Shown piece after piece: positions 50,399 through 59,425 of a stretch of DNA of 64,000 bases. This stretch comes from Hyphomicrobium sp. MC1 (GTDB lineage Bacteria > Pseudomonadota > Alphaproteobacteria > Rhizobiales > Hyphomicrobiaceae), in assembly GCF_000253295.1 (NCBI RefSeq), contig NC_015717.1:4092001-4156000 (forward strand), in the 5' to 3' direction. A program made the translations under genes and the position numbers. Position 1 is the stretch's first letter. Each line of letters opens with the position of its first letter. Below the pieces are notes generated by a model. It was not told the DNA's origin, searched no databases, and was given only the letters and a program-made list of their open reading frames with translations.

Positions 50399-50817
50399 CC
50401 GGCCATTCCTTCGAGAAAGATCTGCTCGCGCGTCAGTCCGACAAGTGTGATCGTGTCGAGAAACTCGCTGCTGGGATTCGTTACCGCATAGCTATGCCCG
50501 TCAGCCTGCCAAGTCCTTGCTGCCGCGATCAAGATCTGGACGGCCTGCATACCCGTTCGGCGCACCTGCCCGGCATCGATGACCAACGGCGAACCGCGGC
50601 GTTCCAACAGCATGTTTCTCACCGACATCGCACACGCCGAATCGAGTGTTTCCGGCAGCACCAATGGCTCAGGAATCGTTGCTTCGGGAAGAGCTGCGAC
50701 CGACGTTTCCGTCTCCTCGCTCAGCACCGCCCCTTGCGTCGCTTTCGCTGCCGGTGCTTTGCGCTGGCCGGCTTTAGCGGCCTTCGCGCGTGCCGGTTGT
50801 GCCCTCTTTCGTGCCAT
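50395..50817 (-). CDS. STAS-domain protein of che operon (CheX position)
   Basis: The 140-residue product has a basic, Ala/Lys/Arg-rich, probably disordered N-terminus of about 45 residues, then a STAS (anti-sigma antagonist-like) domain with Leu-Val-Ile-Asp-Ala-Gly-Gln-Val-Arg-Arg-Thr-Gly near residue 77. In rhizobial che operons a STAS protein (CheX or orf) occupies this slot. The normal phospho-Ser seems replaced by Arg-Thr. Function within chemotaxis is not settled. Its start overlaps the MCP stop as TAATG. Confidence 0.8.
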   Translation of the reverse strand: MARKRAQPARAKAAKAGQRKAPAAKATQGAVLSEETETSVAALPEATIPEPLVLPETLDSACAMSVRNMLLERRGSPLVIDAGQVRRTGMQAVQILIAAARTWQADGHSYAVTNPSSEFLDTITLVGLTREQIFLEGMAG

Positions 50818-53153
50818 TAAAATTCCTCCCAGCCCGCATCAGCTGCTGCGGCTACACTGTGACGGCTACCGCCACCGGCGGCGGCTTTCATTTTTGCGGC
50901 GGCCTGCGCAAGACGAGCGGCCGGCTTTGGCTGCTGCTGCTCGCGACGCGGCGTCAATTCGACAACCGTGTCTGCACCCGTCCGGAAGCGGCTGACGAGA
51001 CGCACCAGCTCTTCCGTCTGCTGGGCGAGCGTCTGTGTGGCAGCCGTTGCTTCCTCGACCATGGCCGCGTTCTGTTGGGTGACTTGATCCATCTCGTTGA
51101 CGGCCGTGTTGACCTGTTCGAGACCGTGCGCCTGCTCGTTAGCGCTTGCCGCGATTCCCGTGACGATCTCGTTAATTTCTCCGACCTGAGAAACGATGCG
51201 CGTCAGAGCCTGGCCGGTTTCACCGACCAATTGGACGCCCTGCGCGACCTGGCCGGTCGACGCGGAGATCAATCCCTTGATCTCCTTCGCAGCCTCGGCG
51301 GACCGTTGCGCCAGAGCGCGGACTTCCGAAGCAACGACAGCGAATCCCCGACCAGCATCACCTGCACGCGCCGCCTCGACGCCGGCGTTGAGCGCGAGAA
51401 GATTGGTCTGGAATGCGATCTCGTCGATGACGCCGATGATCTGGCTGATCTGCTTGGAGGACGTCTCGATGCCGTTCATTGCAGCGATGGCTTTGCGAAC
51501 AACCTCGCCGCTCTTTTCGGCATCCGACTTTGCGACGGAAACCGTATCGCGAGCATGCGTCGCGCCTTGTGCCGTCTTGCCGACGGTATCGGTGATTTCC
51601 TTGACCGCGGCTGCTGTCTCTTCAAGGCTTGCCGCCTGGTTTTCGGTGCGACGCGACAAGTCATCGGACGCTTGCGAAATTTCTTCAGTGCCGATTCTGA
51701 TGCTGCTGGCGCCCTTTTTCACGAGTTCGATCGTGCTCTTGAGCTGCGAGGCTGCCGTATTAAAGTCTCGCTTCAGCTTTTCGAATTCCGGAGCGAATTC
51801 GGCATAAACCGTCGTTTCAAGATTGCCGTCGGCAAGCTCGGAAAGCGCCGTTCCAAGAGATGCAACAACGACGTTGATCTGGTTCTCAGCCTCGAGCTTT
51901 CCAGATTGAGCCGCCTCGAGTTGACCCATCATCAGGTTCATCTGGTTGATGATGGCTTCGTACTCGCTGATAACATTCTCCGTAATGCGATGCGCGAAAT
52001 CTCCGCTCGCAATACGTTCCGCCGCCGAGGTGAATGCTGCCATGAAGCGCTCGTGCTCACGGGCGTAGTGCTCGCTCTGTTCCTGCTGTTCCTTGGCCGC
52101 CGAAACAATCGAATCCGTCATCGATTTGTTTTCCAGCAACGCTTCCTTGAAGCGCGCCAGGGCGCCGGCGATCTTGCCGTTCTCGTTGGTGTCAGAGAGG
52201 TAAGGAATGCTTACGCTCAGGTCCTTGTGGCTCAGCTGCTCCATGGAGCGGACGAGATTAGAAAGCCGGAGCGACGTTCCCTTCGAAATGAGAGCAACCA
52301 GAACGATTGCGAGGATCGTTGCCGATACCAAAAGGCCGAGCGTCCAGTAGAGCGCGCTCGATTCAGCGTTCACGCGCCGCTGGGCAATCTGAAGGAAGGT
52401 GTCACCGAGCGAACTCGCTACCGCTCCGATCATGTCGTTAGCATCGGACAGAGAAGCTTGGAACGCGCTGCCCAGTGCCGTTCGCTGATAGTTCGCAGCT
52501 TTGATCTGCGCGGCAATGCCGTCAAGCTTCGCCACAAGCTGTGCAGGCTCATCCCCAATGGTGCGCTTGAGTTCGCCCGTTGCATCCTCGCCAAATAGCT
52601 TGCGCAACGAGGCCTTCAACTTGGCGTTGGTGCGTGACAGCACGGCATAATTCATCGCCAGATCGGTTTGATCGCCCGCGGTGGCCGGCGTCGAGAGCGT
52701 GTCCTGCAATTCGACGATTGCCTGCTTCACGCCCGAGAGGCGCTGAATAAAGATATCCTGGGCGTAAAAGCCGTCGTCAGACGCGTCTGTCGCGAGGCCG
52801 GACGCATTTGCGATCTGATCCAAAAGCTCGAAGCCGTTGTGGGCCTGCTCACTCACCGTCTTGGCATTTTCGAAAGCGCCCAGCGCCGATCCAACCCCAA
52901 GCGCTTTTGCTGCGCTTGCAAGCTCGTCGCTCTCTCGGCCCGTCACCACTCCGTCCTTGCTGGTGGGCATCTTCGCCCAAACGGCTGACGCGAGTTTGGC
53001 ACCCTCAATTTCGCGGTCGACCGCGCCGATGTGCCGGAACGTATTATCTGCATAGAGATAAAGTTGGGCCAGCGACGGAATAAGAAAAACCGAAGCGATT
53101 AGCACAAGCCGACGGGGCATCGACCACTTGCTATTAATATACTCAACGACCAT
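50817..53153 (-). CDS. Methyl-accepting chemotaxis protein with CheR-docking tail
   Basis: The 778-residue receptor has an N-terminal membrane helix (about 14-33), a large helical periplasmic sensor of about 235 residues, a second helix (about 272-293), a HAMP region and a further HAMP-like linker, then a long signalling hairpin with Glu-Ile-Ala-Phe-Gln-Thr-Asn-Leu-Leu-Ala-Leu-Asn-Ala at the tip. The last five residues are Gly-Trp-Glu-Glu-Phe, after a flexible Ala/Gly/Lys/Gln-rich linker, which matches the pentapeptide that tethers CheR and CheB in other receptors. It is the first gene of the che operon. Ligand unknown. Confidence 0.95.
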   Translation of the reverse strand: MVVEYINSKWSMPRRLVLIASVFLIPSLAQLYLYADNTFRHIGAVDREIEGAKLASAVWAKMPTSKDGVVTGRESDELASAAKALGVGSALGAFENAKTVSEQAHNGFELLDQIANASGLATDASDDGFYAQDIFIQRLSGVKQAIVELQDTLSTPATAGDQTDLAMNYAVLSRTNAKLKASLRKLFGEDATGELKRTIGDEPAQLVAKLDGIAAQIKAANYQRTALGSAFQASLSDANDMIGAVASSLGDTFLQIAQRRVNAESSALYWTLGLLVSATILAIVLVALISKGTSLRLSNLVRSMEQLSHKDLSVSIPYLSDTNENGKIAGALARFKEALLENKSMTDSIVSAAKEQQEQSEHYAREHERFMAAFTSAAERIASGDFAHRITENVISEYEAIINQMNLMMGQLEAAQSGKLEAENQINVVVASLGTALSELADGNLETTVYAEFAPEFEKLKRDFNTAASQLKSTIELVKKGASSIRIGTEEISQASDDLSRRTENQAASLEETAAAVKEITDTVGKTAQGATHARDTVSVAKSDAEKSGEVVRKAIAAMNGIETSSKQISQIIGVIDEIAFQTNLLALNAGVEAARAGDAGRGFAVVASEVRALAQRSAEAAKEIKGLISASTGQVAQGVQLVGETGQALTRIVSQVGEINEIVTGIAASANEQAHGLEQVNTAVNEMDQVTQQNAAMVEEATAATQTLAQQTEELVRLVSRFRTGADTVVELTPRREQQQPKPAARLAQAAAKMKAAAGGGSRHSVAAAADAGWEEF

Positions 53154-53678
53154 GGCGTGCTTCTCTCCTCGTATTTTTTCGTATTCGTTTTGAGATGGAC
53201 CGGCTTTCGCCTTTGACGGTGGGAGGACGAATTTCGTTTAGTGGGGAGCGACCGACTATGCGCGCGCGACTTCGTCCGCCGCGATCCACGTGCGCGAGCG
53301 AGCGATGACGTTTCGGATGTCCAAAGATGCGCAGCAACGACCGGCAAATGCCGGGCGCAATCGACCATTGCCCATGAAAGGGTGTTCCTGCTCGAATAGG
53401 CCGGAACATGTCGGATCTAAACCGACACGGCTGCGCGGCGTCATGCCTTTGATTGCTTAATCAAGCTGCCGTGCGATAACCGTATTCGGCAATGCTATCG
53501 AATTCGTTTACGACGTAAATTTATTTCTCATTAATTGAATAAATATCGAGATATCACCAAAACTCTAATTCCGCCCCAATAATGGACTTTTGCAGCACCC
53601 TCTTAACCTCGCGGCGCGGCACAATTTCTAATTTGCCAAACCTTGAATCATTTCAAGCAATTGCCGACTCGCGGCGCG
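53154..53678. other. Intergenic, che operon promoter region
   Basis: About 525 bases upstream of the MCP gene contain no supported gene. The half next to the PilZ gene (53500-53680) is AT-rich, with several TTAACC elements (53603 and 53670 areas) reminiscent of half-sites for the cell-cycle regulator CtrA, which controls motility genes in alphaproteobacteria. That link is speculative. Frames in the GC-rich half read as non-protein. Confidence 0.45.
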
Positions 53679-53969
53679 CTATTTCTTAACCCAGGACAAT
53701 CGGCGCGGCGGCTTGATATAGCGCAGGCCGACGATACCGGAGTCGACCCGAATAACGCGGCATCGGACAATCAAATCGTCGCTCGGCACTTCAAAAAAAA
53801 ATTCGCCGGTCAATAAATTCGGATTCGGCACTTTAATTTTAGCGCCGCCCTCCGAAAGATCGAGAATGGTGCCGTCAATACGTTGACCATCGTCAAGCAC
53901 GACGGTACCCGGCTTGAAAACCGCGCGCCGGCCGAATTGCCTCTGATCTTTTGGACGTTCTATCGCCAA
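53679..53969 (-). CDS. PilZ-domain protein
   Basis: This 96-residue single PilZ domain is a c-di-GMP receptor. The Arg-x3-Arg motif is at residues 10-14 and Asp-Leu-Ser-Glu-Gly-Gly fits Asp/Asn-x-Ser-x2-Gly; both needed for ligand binding are present. It stands between the che operon and two c-di-GMP enzyme genes, suggesting local second-messenger control of motility. Confidence 0.9.
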   Translation of the reverse strand: MAIERPKDQRQFGRRAVFKPGTVVLDDGQRIDGTILDLSEGGAKIKVPNPNLLTGEFFFEVPSDDLIVRCRVIRVDSGIVGLRYIKPPRRLSWVKK

Positions 53970-54376
53970 GTTGCTGACCTATCTTCTGAGTGATTGACGT
54001 ATTTGTTACACTTGCATCTACGCTCATTACGATGGCGCCGACGCGCCTCTGCTGCCAATAACCTACTGTAGATCCAGCCTTCTATCTGCCCGGGCGATTT
54101 GCGGGCTTTAGCATGCCAAAACACATATCCGTATACAGACGAGTTATGACTAACCTGATTCGACTGAAAATCAGATAATCGGACCTTAAGAGATTTAAGA
54201 CCAATTATGCGAATAGATGAGGTCTGTCAGTTTCAGAACTGGCAAAATGTAAAATAATGTGGACGTGACGAGCCGACGCATGGTCGGCATCATAAAATGA
54301 AAAAGTTGGGCCCGCTCGAAATCCGAACGCAAGGGATTTCGTTCAGTATTCGGCCAGAATGTAAACGGGCGGGACG
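53970..54376. other. Divergent promoter region, no supported gene
   Basis: This 407-base segment separates the PilZ gene (minus) from the PAS-GGDEF-EAL gene (plus). It is AT-rich between 54110 and 54270 and should contain both promoters. No stable hairpin, repeat or protein-like frame was found. Confidence 0.55.
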
Positions 54377-56524
54377 ATGCGGGGCTCAGCAGCTAAGGGC
54401 GTTACGGCTTTCAAGCCCAGCGAACGTACGCAAACTGCTGCGGCTAAGAAAGCGGCCCGTAAGGCAAAAACTGCAGCCGCCCCTCCTAGCCTGTCTGGAC
54501 ACGTCAAAGCGCTGGCGTCGGCGCTCGATCCGTTCGGCTGTGTATCGATCACAGACAATGAAGGTCGCATCATTCATGTGAATGACGCGTTCGTGCGGAT
54601 CAGCCGCTACGCGCGCGATGCGCTCTTGGGGCAAAACCATTCAATCTTGAGTTCAGGCCATCATTCCCGCGCATTCTGGAGCGCGGCTTATGAAGTTCTC
54701 AACCGCGGTGAAACTTGGCATTCACGCATTCAAAATCGAGCCAAGGACGGAACTCTCTATTGGGTCGACGCGACCATTCGGCCGCTCAAGGGCCGGAGCG
54801 GACGCATCATAGGGTTTGTATCGCTTCAGGCAGAAACGGCCGCCCCCGTTGAAACCCACGTCGCACGGCCGAATAATGATGTGTTGCTGCAGGCTGTCGC
54901 TGAAAGCTTTCCGGGCGGACTGACCGTTTTTGATCGCGATCTGCACATGGTGCTGATCAATGAACGACAAAAGCAGCTTTTGGAATATCCGGACGATCTC
55001 TTCAAACGCGGTCTTCCTACTCTTGAGGATCTTTATCGCTTCAATGCCGAGCGCGGCGAATACGGGCCGGGAGAAACTGAAAAGCAAATCCGCTCTCGCT
55101 TCGATCTCACGACGAAAGGTGAGGCGCAGGCGTTCGAGCGGCGCCGGCCCAACGGCACCTGCCTTGAAGTCCGTAGCACGCCGCTTACTGACGGCGGGTT
55201 TATCGTTTCCCACTTTGATATTACCGAACGCAAACGCGATCAGGAAACCATTGGGCGCCTTGAGCATCAGGATGCACTAACCGGACTACCCAACCGCACG
55301 CTGTTTCAAGAGCGCGTGCGCTCGGCACTTGCGCAAGCCAAGGGCGGCTGGGCGCTCGCCATTCATTGCCTCGATCTCGATCGCTTCAAGTCGATCAACG
55401 ACACTCTCGGCCATCATGTCGGTGATGCGCTGCTCTTTGCAGTCGGAGAACGGTTAAAAAGCGAAGTCCGAGATACCGACACGGTCGCACGGATCAGCGG
55501 CGATGAGTTCGCGATTATTCAGATGGCGCCGCAATCCATCGAAGAAGTCGAATCGCTGGCAAAGCGCATCCTTTCGGCGTTTTCAGAGCCCTTCGAACTC
55601 GGAGATAATACGCTCACCGTCGGCACAAGCATCGGGATCGCGGTCGGCCCGTCCGATGGGAACGATGCCGAGAAGCTACTTACGAATGCCGACATGGCGC
55701 TTTACCGGACAAAATCCGTGCGGCGCGGAAGCTTCGGCTTCTTCGAACATTCGATGCATGAGCGCTTGCAGAAGCGTCACCAGATCATCATGGGACTGCA
55801 TGAGGCGATTGCGAACAGCAAATTCGAACTTCACTACCAGCCGATCGTAAACGTCAAGACGCGGCGCATCGTCGGTTGCGAAGCTCTGATACGCTGGTCG
55901 CATCCGGTCCGCGGAATTATTCCTGCGTCCGAGTTCATCCCAATTGCGGAGGAATGCGGGCTTATCGGCCAAATTGGTGACTGGGTTTTGAAGCGCGCGT
56001 GTGCGGAGGCGAGCCTCTGGCCCGATGACATCTGGGTTGCCGTCAATATCTCCCCGGCTCAGTTTCGCGAGCCGGACCTTGTTGAGAAAGTCACCAACGC
56101 GGCCAAGAATATACCGCTGTCCCGTGTGATCCTGGAGATTACTGAAACGCTCCTGATGAAGGATCGTGACGCGGCTTCTGCGACGCTTGAAACGCTTCGG
56201 AAGATGGGGGTCCGCTTTTCGATCGACGACTTCGGTACAGGGTTTTCTTCGCTGAGCTATCTGCAGGACTTTCCGTTCGACAAAATCAAAATCGACCGGT
56301 CGTTCGTGTCGGCGGTCGCGAACATCAAGCGGTCAGCGACACTTCGCAGATCAATCATTCAGCTCGGGTATAATCTTGGAATGACGAGCGTCGCAGAGGG
56401 CGTCGAGACTGAGCAGCAGCTTGAGCGACTGCGCGCAGAGGGCTGCGTCGAGGCGCAAGGCTTTCTTTTCTCGCGGGCCGTGCCTGCGGCGAAGCTCAGG
56501 ACGCTGTTCGCCAACCCGCTCTAA
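54377..56524 (+). CDS. PAS-PAS-GGDEF-EAL c-di-GMP enzyme
   Basis: This 715-residue cytoplasmic protein has an Ala/Lys-rich N-terminus (1-45), a PAS domain (about 55-155) with a PAC-like end, a second PAS-7-like domain (about 170-285), GGDEF (about 295-455) and EAL (about 470-710). The cyclase signature is Ser374-Gly-Asp-Glu-Phe, a Ser variant that remains active in some proteins, with an Arg-Asp-Thr-Asp inhibitory site. EAL has Glu502 in Glu-Ala-Leu, Asn-Ile-Ser-Pro, Glu-Ile-Thr-Glu and Asp-Asp-Phe-Gly-Thr-Gly, so phosphodiesterase activity is expected. PAS domains may sense redox or small ligands. Net direction (making or breaking) cannot be told. Confidence 0.93.
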   Translation: MRGSAAKGVTAFKPSERTQTAAAKKAARKAKTAAAPPSLSGHVKALASALDPFGCVSITDNEGRIIHVNDAFVRISRYARDALLGQNHSILSSGHHSRAFWSAAYEVLNRGETWHSRIQNRAKDGTLYWVDATIRPLKGRSGRIIGFVSLQAETAAPVETHVARPNNDVLLQAVAESFPGGLTVFDRDLHMVLINERQKQLLEYPDDLFKRGLPTLEDLYRFNAERGEYGPGETEKQIRSRFDLTTKGEAQAFERRRPNGTCLEVRSTPLTDGGFIVSHFDITERKRDQETIGRLEHQDALTGLPNRTLFQERVRSALAQAKGGWALAIHCLDLDRFKSINDTLGHHVGDALLFAVGERLKSEVRDTDTVARISGDEFAIIQMAPQSIEEVESLAKRILSAFSEPFELGDNTLTVGTSIGIAVGPSDGNDAEKLLTNADMALYRTKSVRRGSFGFFEHSMHERLQKRHQIIMGLHEAIANSKFELHYQPIVNVKTRRIVGCEALIRWSHPVRGIIPASEFIPIAEECGLIGQIGDWVLKRACAEASLWPDDIWVAVNISPAQFREPDLVEKVTNAAKNIPLSRVILEITETLLMKDRDAASATLETLRKMGVRFSIDDFGTGFSSLSYLQDFPFDKIKIDRSFVSAVANIKRSATLRRSIIQLGYNLGMTSVAEGVETEQQLERLRAEGCVEAQGFLFSRAVPAAKLRTLFANPL

Positions 56525-56573
56525 GAACGGCGTGTAATCCGTCAGTGTCTAAAGCGAAGCTCTTTCGACCGAC

Positions 56574-57683
56574 TTAGTCGTCGACGACAACACGATTACG
56601 TCCTGCAGCTTTCGCTTCGTACAATTTGGAATCTGCGCGATCAAGGAAATCGTCGTATTCTTCGCCTTGCCGCAATTCGGCGATGCCGAACGATGCCGTC
56701 ACCTTCCCGATTGGCTGCCCCGTGCGATGATGCATCCATTTCTTAGACTCGAGTTCACCGCGCATTTGCTCGCCGAGATTTCTGGCGCCCGCGAGCCGCG
56801 TTTGGGGCAGAACGACGATGAATTCTTCACCACCATACCGGGCCGCCGTGTCTCTGCCCTTGATATTCTTGGAGAGGAGTTCCGCGAAGCGCCGCAGGAT
56901 CTCGTCGCCGACGGCGTGGCCGAACGTGTCATTGATGCGTTTGAAGTGATCGACGTCGGCCATGATGATGCTGAGCGGTTCCTTGGCGTGCGACGCCGCT
57001 TCCACTTCTTTAGGAAGATGGACATCCAGCCAGTGCCTGTTCTTCAGTGACGTCACAGCGTCCAACATGCCTAATCGATGGCTGTCACTCAGGCTGACGC
57101 GTAGCTTATCAATTTGCAGCTGCGACTGCTGAAGACGGTTGTTCAGCTCGTTGACCTCGGTCTGCACCTTTTTGTTTTCGCTGATGAGGTACTGGATGAT
57201 CGCCCGGATACCATCTGGCGACGTCGAAGAGACGAGACCATCAGCAGCTTTCGTCAACGATTCCGAATGAGATCCGCTCAAATCCAGATGCTGCTTCAAG
57301 AGGCGCATCACGGACGACATTTCGTCGTCGAGTTCTTTGCCGACTTTTTCGAGCCGGTCCGAGAGGCCCTCGTCCGCCTCTCGTTGCGTAGGCCTGCGAT
57401 CGATGAACTTCCAGGCGCCCCAAGCGAAGCTCATGCAGCAGGCCGTGACGAGGCCGAAAAGAAGTGCCAGTCCGAAAGGATGGGCTCCAAGACGAACGAT
57501 ACGACCTCTTGCATCGACCTCGGCTATTTGCCAGGAAACATCGGACCAGCTCAGAAGCGATGCTAAATCGCCCTCGGAGCGCATCGAGATGTTCCACACG
57601 AGAAACGTGCAGGCGATGGCCGCAAGGCTTGCCAACATGAAAGCCGCGGAGGACGGTAGCTGCCGGAGTGCAAATGTGCTCAT
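56574..57683 (-). CDS. Membrane diguanylate cyclase (GGDEF)
   Basis: The 369-residue protein has two N-terminal helices (about 15-34 and 72-93) flanking a short periplasmic loop, a coiled-coil linker, and a C-terminal GGDEF domain with the active Gly-Gly-Glu-Glu-Phe signature. The inhibitory site position holds Lys-Gly-Arg-Asp instead of Arg-x2-Asp, so product inhibition may be weaker. It makes c-di-GMP from GTP, likely favouring the sessile state. It converges on the PAS-GGDEF-EAL gene with 49 bases between stops. Confidence 0.93.
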   Translation of the reverse strand: MSTFALRQLPSSAAFMLASLAAIACTFLVWNISMRSEGDLASLLSWSDVSWQIAEVDARGRIVRLGAHPFGLALLFGLVTACCMSFAWGAWKFIDRRPTQREADEGLSDRLEKVGKELDDEMSSVMRLLKQHLDLSGSHSESLTKAADGLVSSTSPDGIRAIIQYLISENKKVQTEVNELNNRLQQSQLQIDKLRVSLSDSHRLGMLDAVTSLKNRHWLDVHLPKEVEAASHAKEPLSIIMADVDHFKRINDTFGHAVGDEILRRFAELLSKNIKGRDTAARYGGEEFIVVLPQTRLAGARNLGEQMRGELESKKWMHHRTGQPIGKVTASFGIAELRQGEEYDDFLDRADSKLYEAKAAGRNRVVVDD

Positions 57684-57955
57684 GGTTCGTGCTCGGCTCG
57701 AATTGACGGAACTCGCAACCCAATCGGACGTGTTCCCGGCGGCAAAGACGCGGCGAGGCTCAATGAAGAGTGGAACTTCCCGGCAATGAAGCCGACGGCA
57801 CTAAAGTCGTAGCTATGATTAGGCTGCGTACTTATTCAAATAAATGCCGCCAGCATCCCGACCACGAGTCGGCTACTGGCGCAATGCTCTTTTTGCGCAT
57901 TTTCGAAATAGTCTGTTTATATTACCATTTACGCAACGTGATAGATCAGAAAACG

Positions 57956-58225
57956 CTATTTAAAACCCACAGCAATTCGCATGAATATCTGTTCGGTAAA
58001 TACTTTCAGCAAACTTCCGCTATAACTTCCCGTCAGCAGAAGTATGACAAATCCGGCAATTATCTTAGGCACGAACGTCAGCGTCATCTCTTGGATTTGC
58101 GTGAGCGCTTGAACAAATGCGACGCCCACGCCGATAACCATTGCGGAACCCACAACTGGGCCAGCGAGCACAATCGTCAACCAGATAGCCTGTTGAACGA
58201 GCTGAAGTGCATCACCTTCTGTCAT
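57956..58225 (-). CDS. fliQ: Flagellar export protein FliQ
   Basis: This 89-residue two-helix inner-membrane protein of the export gate has helices at about residues 15-38 and 55-75, with Glu-Gly-Asp-Ala-Leu at the start. It is the last gene of the flgE-fliQ operon, overlapping flgD by four bases. In most Hyphomicrobiales flhA follows directly; here flhA is 19 kb away on the other strand. Confidence 0.95.
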   Translation of the reverse strand: MTEGDALQLVQQAIWLTIVLAGPVVGSAMVIGVGVAFVQALTQIQEMTLTFVPKIIAGFVILLLTGSYSGSLLKVFTEQIFMRIAVGFK

Positions 58226-58632
58226 GACGATATGGGATATCCTATCGATACGCCTGCGGTGATCGGGACTTGAGTTCCGTCTGTCAGGATCGCGGTCGAG
58301 CCTGAGGAGTCGATACGGACCGACTGAACCACGCCCTGCGTGCCATCCGTTCCCGTTATGACCAGCCCGATCATCGTGCTTGCCTGGGAAATATTGGAAT
58401 TCACCAGAAGCTGGTCGAGCTTCGAATTCGCGTTGATGCTCTGCTCGACATTCGAGAATTGGGCAATCTGCGACATGAATTCGTTCGTATCGGTCGGATT
58501 GAGTGGATCCTGATTCTGCAATTGCACGACCATCAACTTAAGAAAATCATTATAGTCGAGCGTCGTTGTCGACTGACTGCTCGAAGACGTCTGCGTACCC
58601 GACGTACCGCCGGTGGCTGGAACCGTGGTCAT
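58222..58632 (-). CDS. flgD: Flagellar hook-capping protein FlgD
   Basis: This short FlgD of 136 residues has the N-terminal domain (Leu-Asp-Tyr-Asn-Asp-Phe-Leu-Lys-Leu-Met, Gln-Asp-Pro-Leu-Asn-Pro) and a shortened C-terminus. It lacks the large Ig/tudor part of enterobacterial FlgD, as is usual in rhizobia. It caps the growing hook. Overlaps with both flbT and fliQ show coupling. Confidence 0.93.
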   Translation of the reverse strand: MTTVPATGGTSGTQTSSSSQSTTTLDYNDFLKLMVVQLQNQDPLNPTDTNEFMSQIAQFSNVEQSINANSKLDQLLVNSNISQASTMIGLVITGTDGTQGVVQSVRIDSSGSTAILTDGTQVPITAGVSIGYPISS

Positions 58633-59048
58633 GCGACCTCCTTGCTGCGTTCTTCCGAGGCGTTTGCCGCGACCTCTAACGGAAGCAGCGTTCTCACTTT
58701 CTTCAAAGCATCGAACGGCCGGTCGCCATCGAGCATGTCGCCCGCCTCCCTGAGACCGTCAAGTATCTTGGGATCGCGGATGCTCGCCGAAAGGTTCGAT
58801 ACCGATTCCCTCGCCATCGTCCGTGCTTTCATGTAGAGCGCCGGGTCCATGAGCATCATTTGAATCATGAAATACAATTGCCGCAGAGGCGTCGTTGTAT
58901 CTTCCGGCTTCATCACGTGTTGTTCGAGCAGGAAAACGACGTCGTTCATGAGCTCGAGGCTGACCTTGCGATCAACGCGCAGAACGCCGCCGTTGATGAA
59001 GATGCGTTCACCGGCTCTCAGGGTAATTTTCAGGCCGCCAGCCATCAA
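58629..59048 (-). CDS. flbT: Flagellin mRNA regulator FlbT
   Basis: This 139-residue protein opens with Met-Ala-Gly-Gly-Leu-Lys-Ile-Thr-Leu-Arg-Ala-Gly-Glu-Arg, typical of FlbT. In Caulobacter FlbT binds fljK mRNA and blocks flagellin translation until the hook is complete; the mechanism may differ elsewhere. It pairs with FlaF and overlaps it and flgD by four bases each. Confidence 0.94.
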   Translation of the reverse strand: MMAGGLKITLRAGERIFINGGVLRVDRKVSLELMNDVVFLLEQHVMKPEDTTTPLRQLYFMIQMMLMDPALYMKARTMARESVSNLSASIRDPKILDGLREAGDMLDGDRPFDALKKVRTLLPLEVAANASEERSKEVA

Positions 59049-59389
59049 AGACCTTCCGCGATGACATTTGATACGTCGATAAGGCCCGCGAAATTCCGCG
59101 ACTTGCCGTTGCTGATCGCCTCGGCTTCTTTGAGCATCCAGATCCCTATTGAGATCAACTTGGCGCGCACATCGTCCGGTAACCCGTTTTCGGGTTTCGC
59201 GAGATCTTCAAGAAAGAAGCTCCAAAGCCTGTTCAAGAAGATGATAGCGTCTATGGCTTCGCGCGACTGCGGTCCCGCCTTCTCTGCCGTCTTCAATAGG
59301 GCCACGGATTGCTCGAGGGCCAGGCGCTCGTTCTCGCGCTGCCGATTGCCGGACTCGCTTAATGTTTCTTCATATGAGAACTTATACAT
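59045..59389 (-). CDS. flaF: Flagellar regulator FlaF
   Basis: This 114-residue helical protein opposes FlbT and is needed for flagellin synthesis and secretion in alphaproteobacteria. Glu-Ser-Gly-Asn-Arg-Gln-Arg-Glu-Asn near residue 10 and Leu-Trp-Ser-Phe-Phe near residue 50 fit the family. It lies 36 bases after flgL and overlaps flbT. Confidence 0.93.
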   Translation of the reverse strand: MYKFSYEETLSESGNRQRENERLALEQSVALLKTAEKAGPQSREAIDAIIFLNRLWSFFLEDLAKPENGLPDDVRAKLISIGIWMLKEAEAISNGKSRNFAGLIDVSNVIAEGL

Positions 59390-59425
59390 CTTTCGCCTTC
59401 CGCAATCCGCCCTTGGATGCCGTCG

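Noticed and set aside
50790..52598. Long open frame of about 600 codons opposite the MCP gene
   Set aside because: It mirrors the helical, Ala/Glu-rich coding of the receptor on the other strand; composition is Arg/Leu/Asp-rich without any domain, and the receptor frame has clear motifs.
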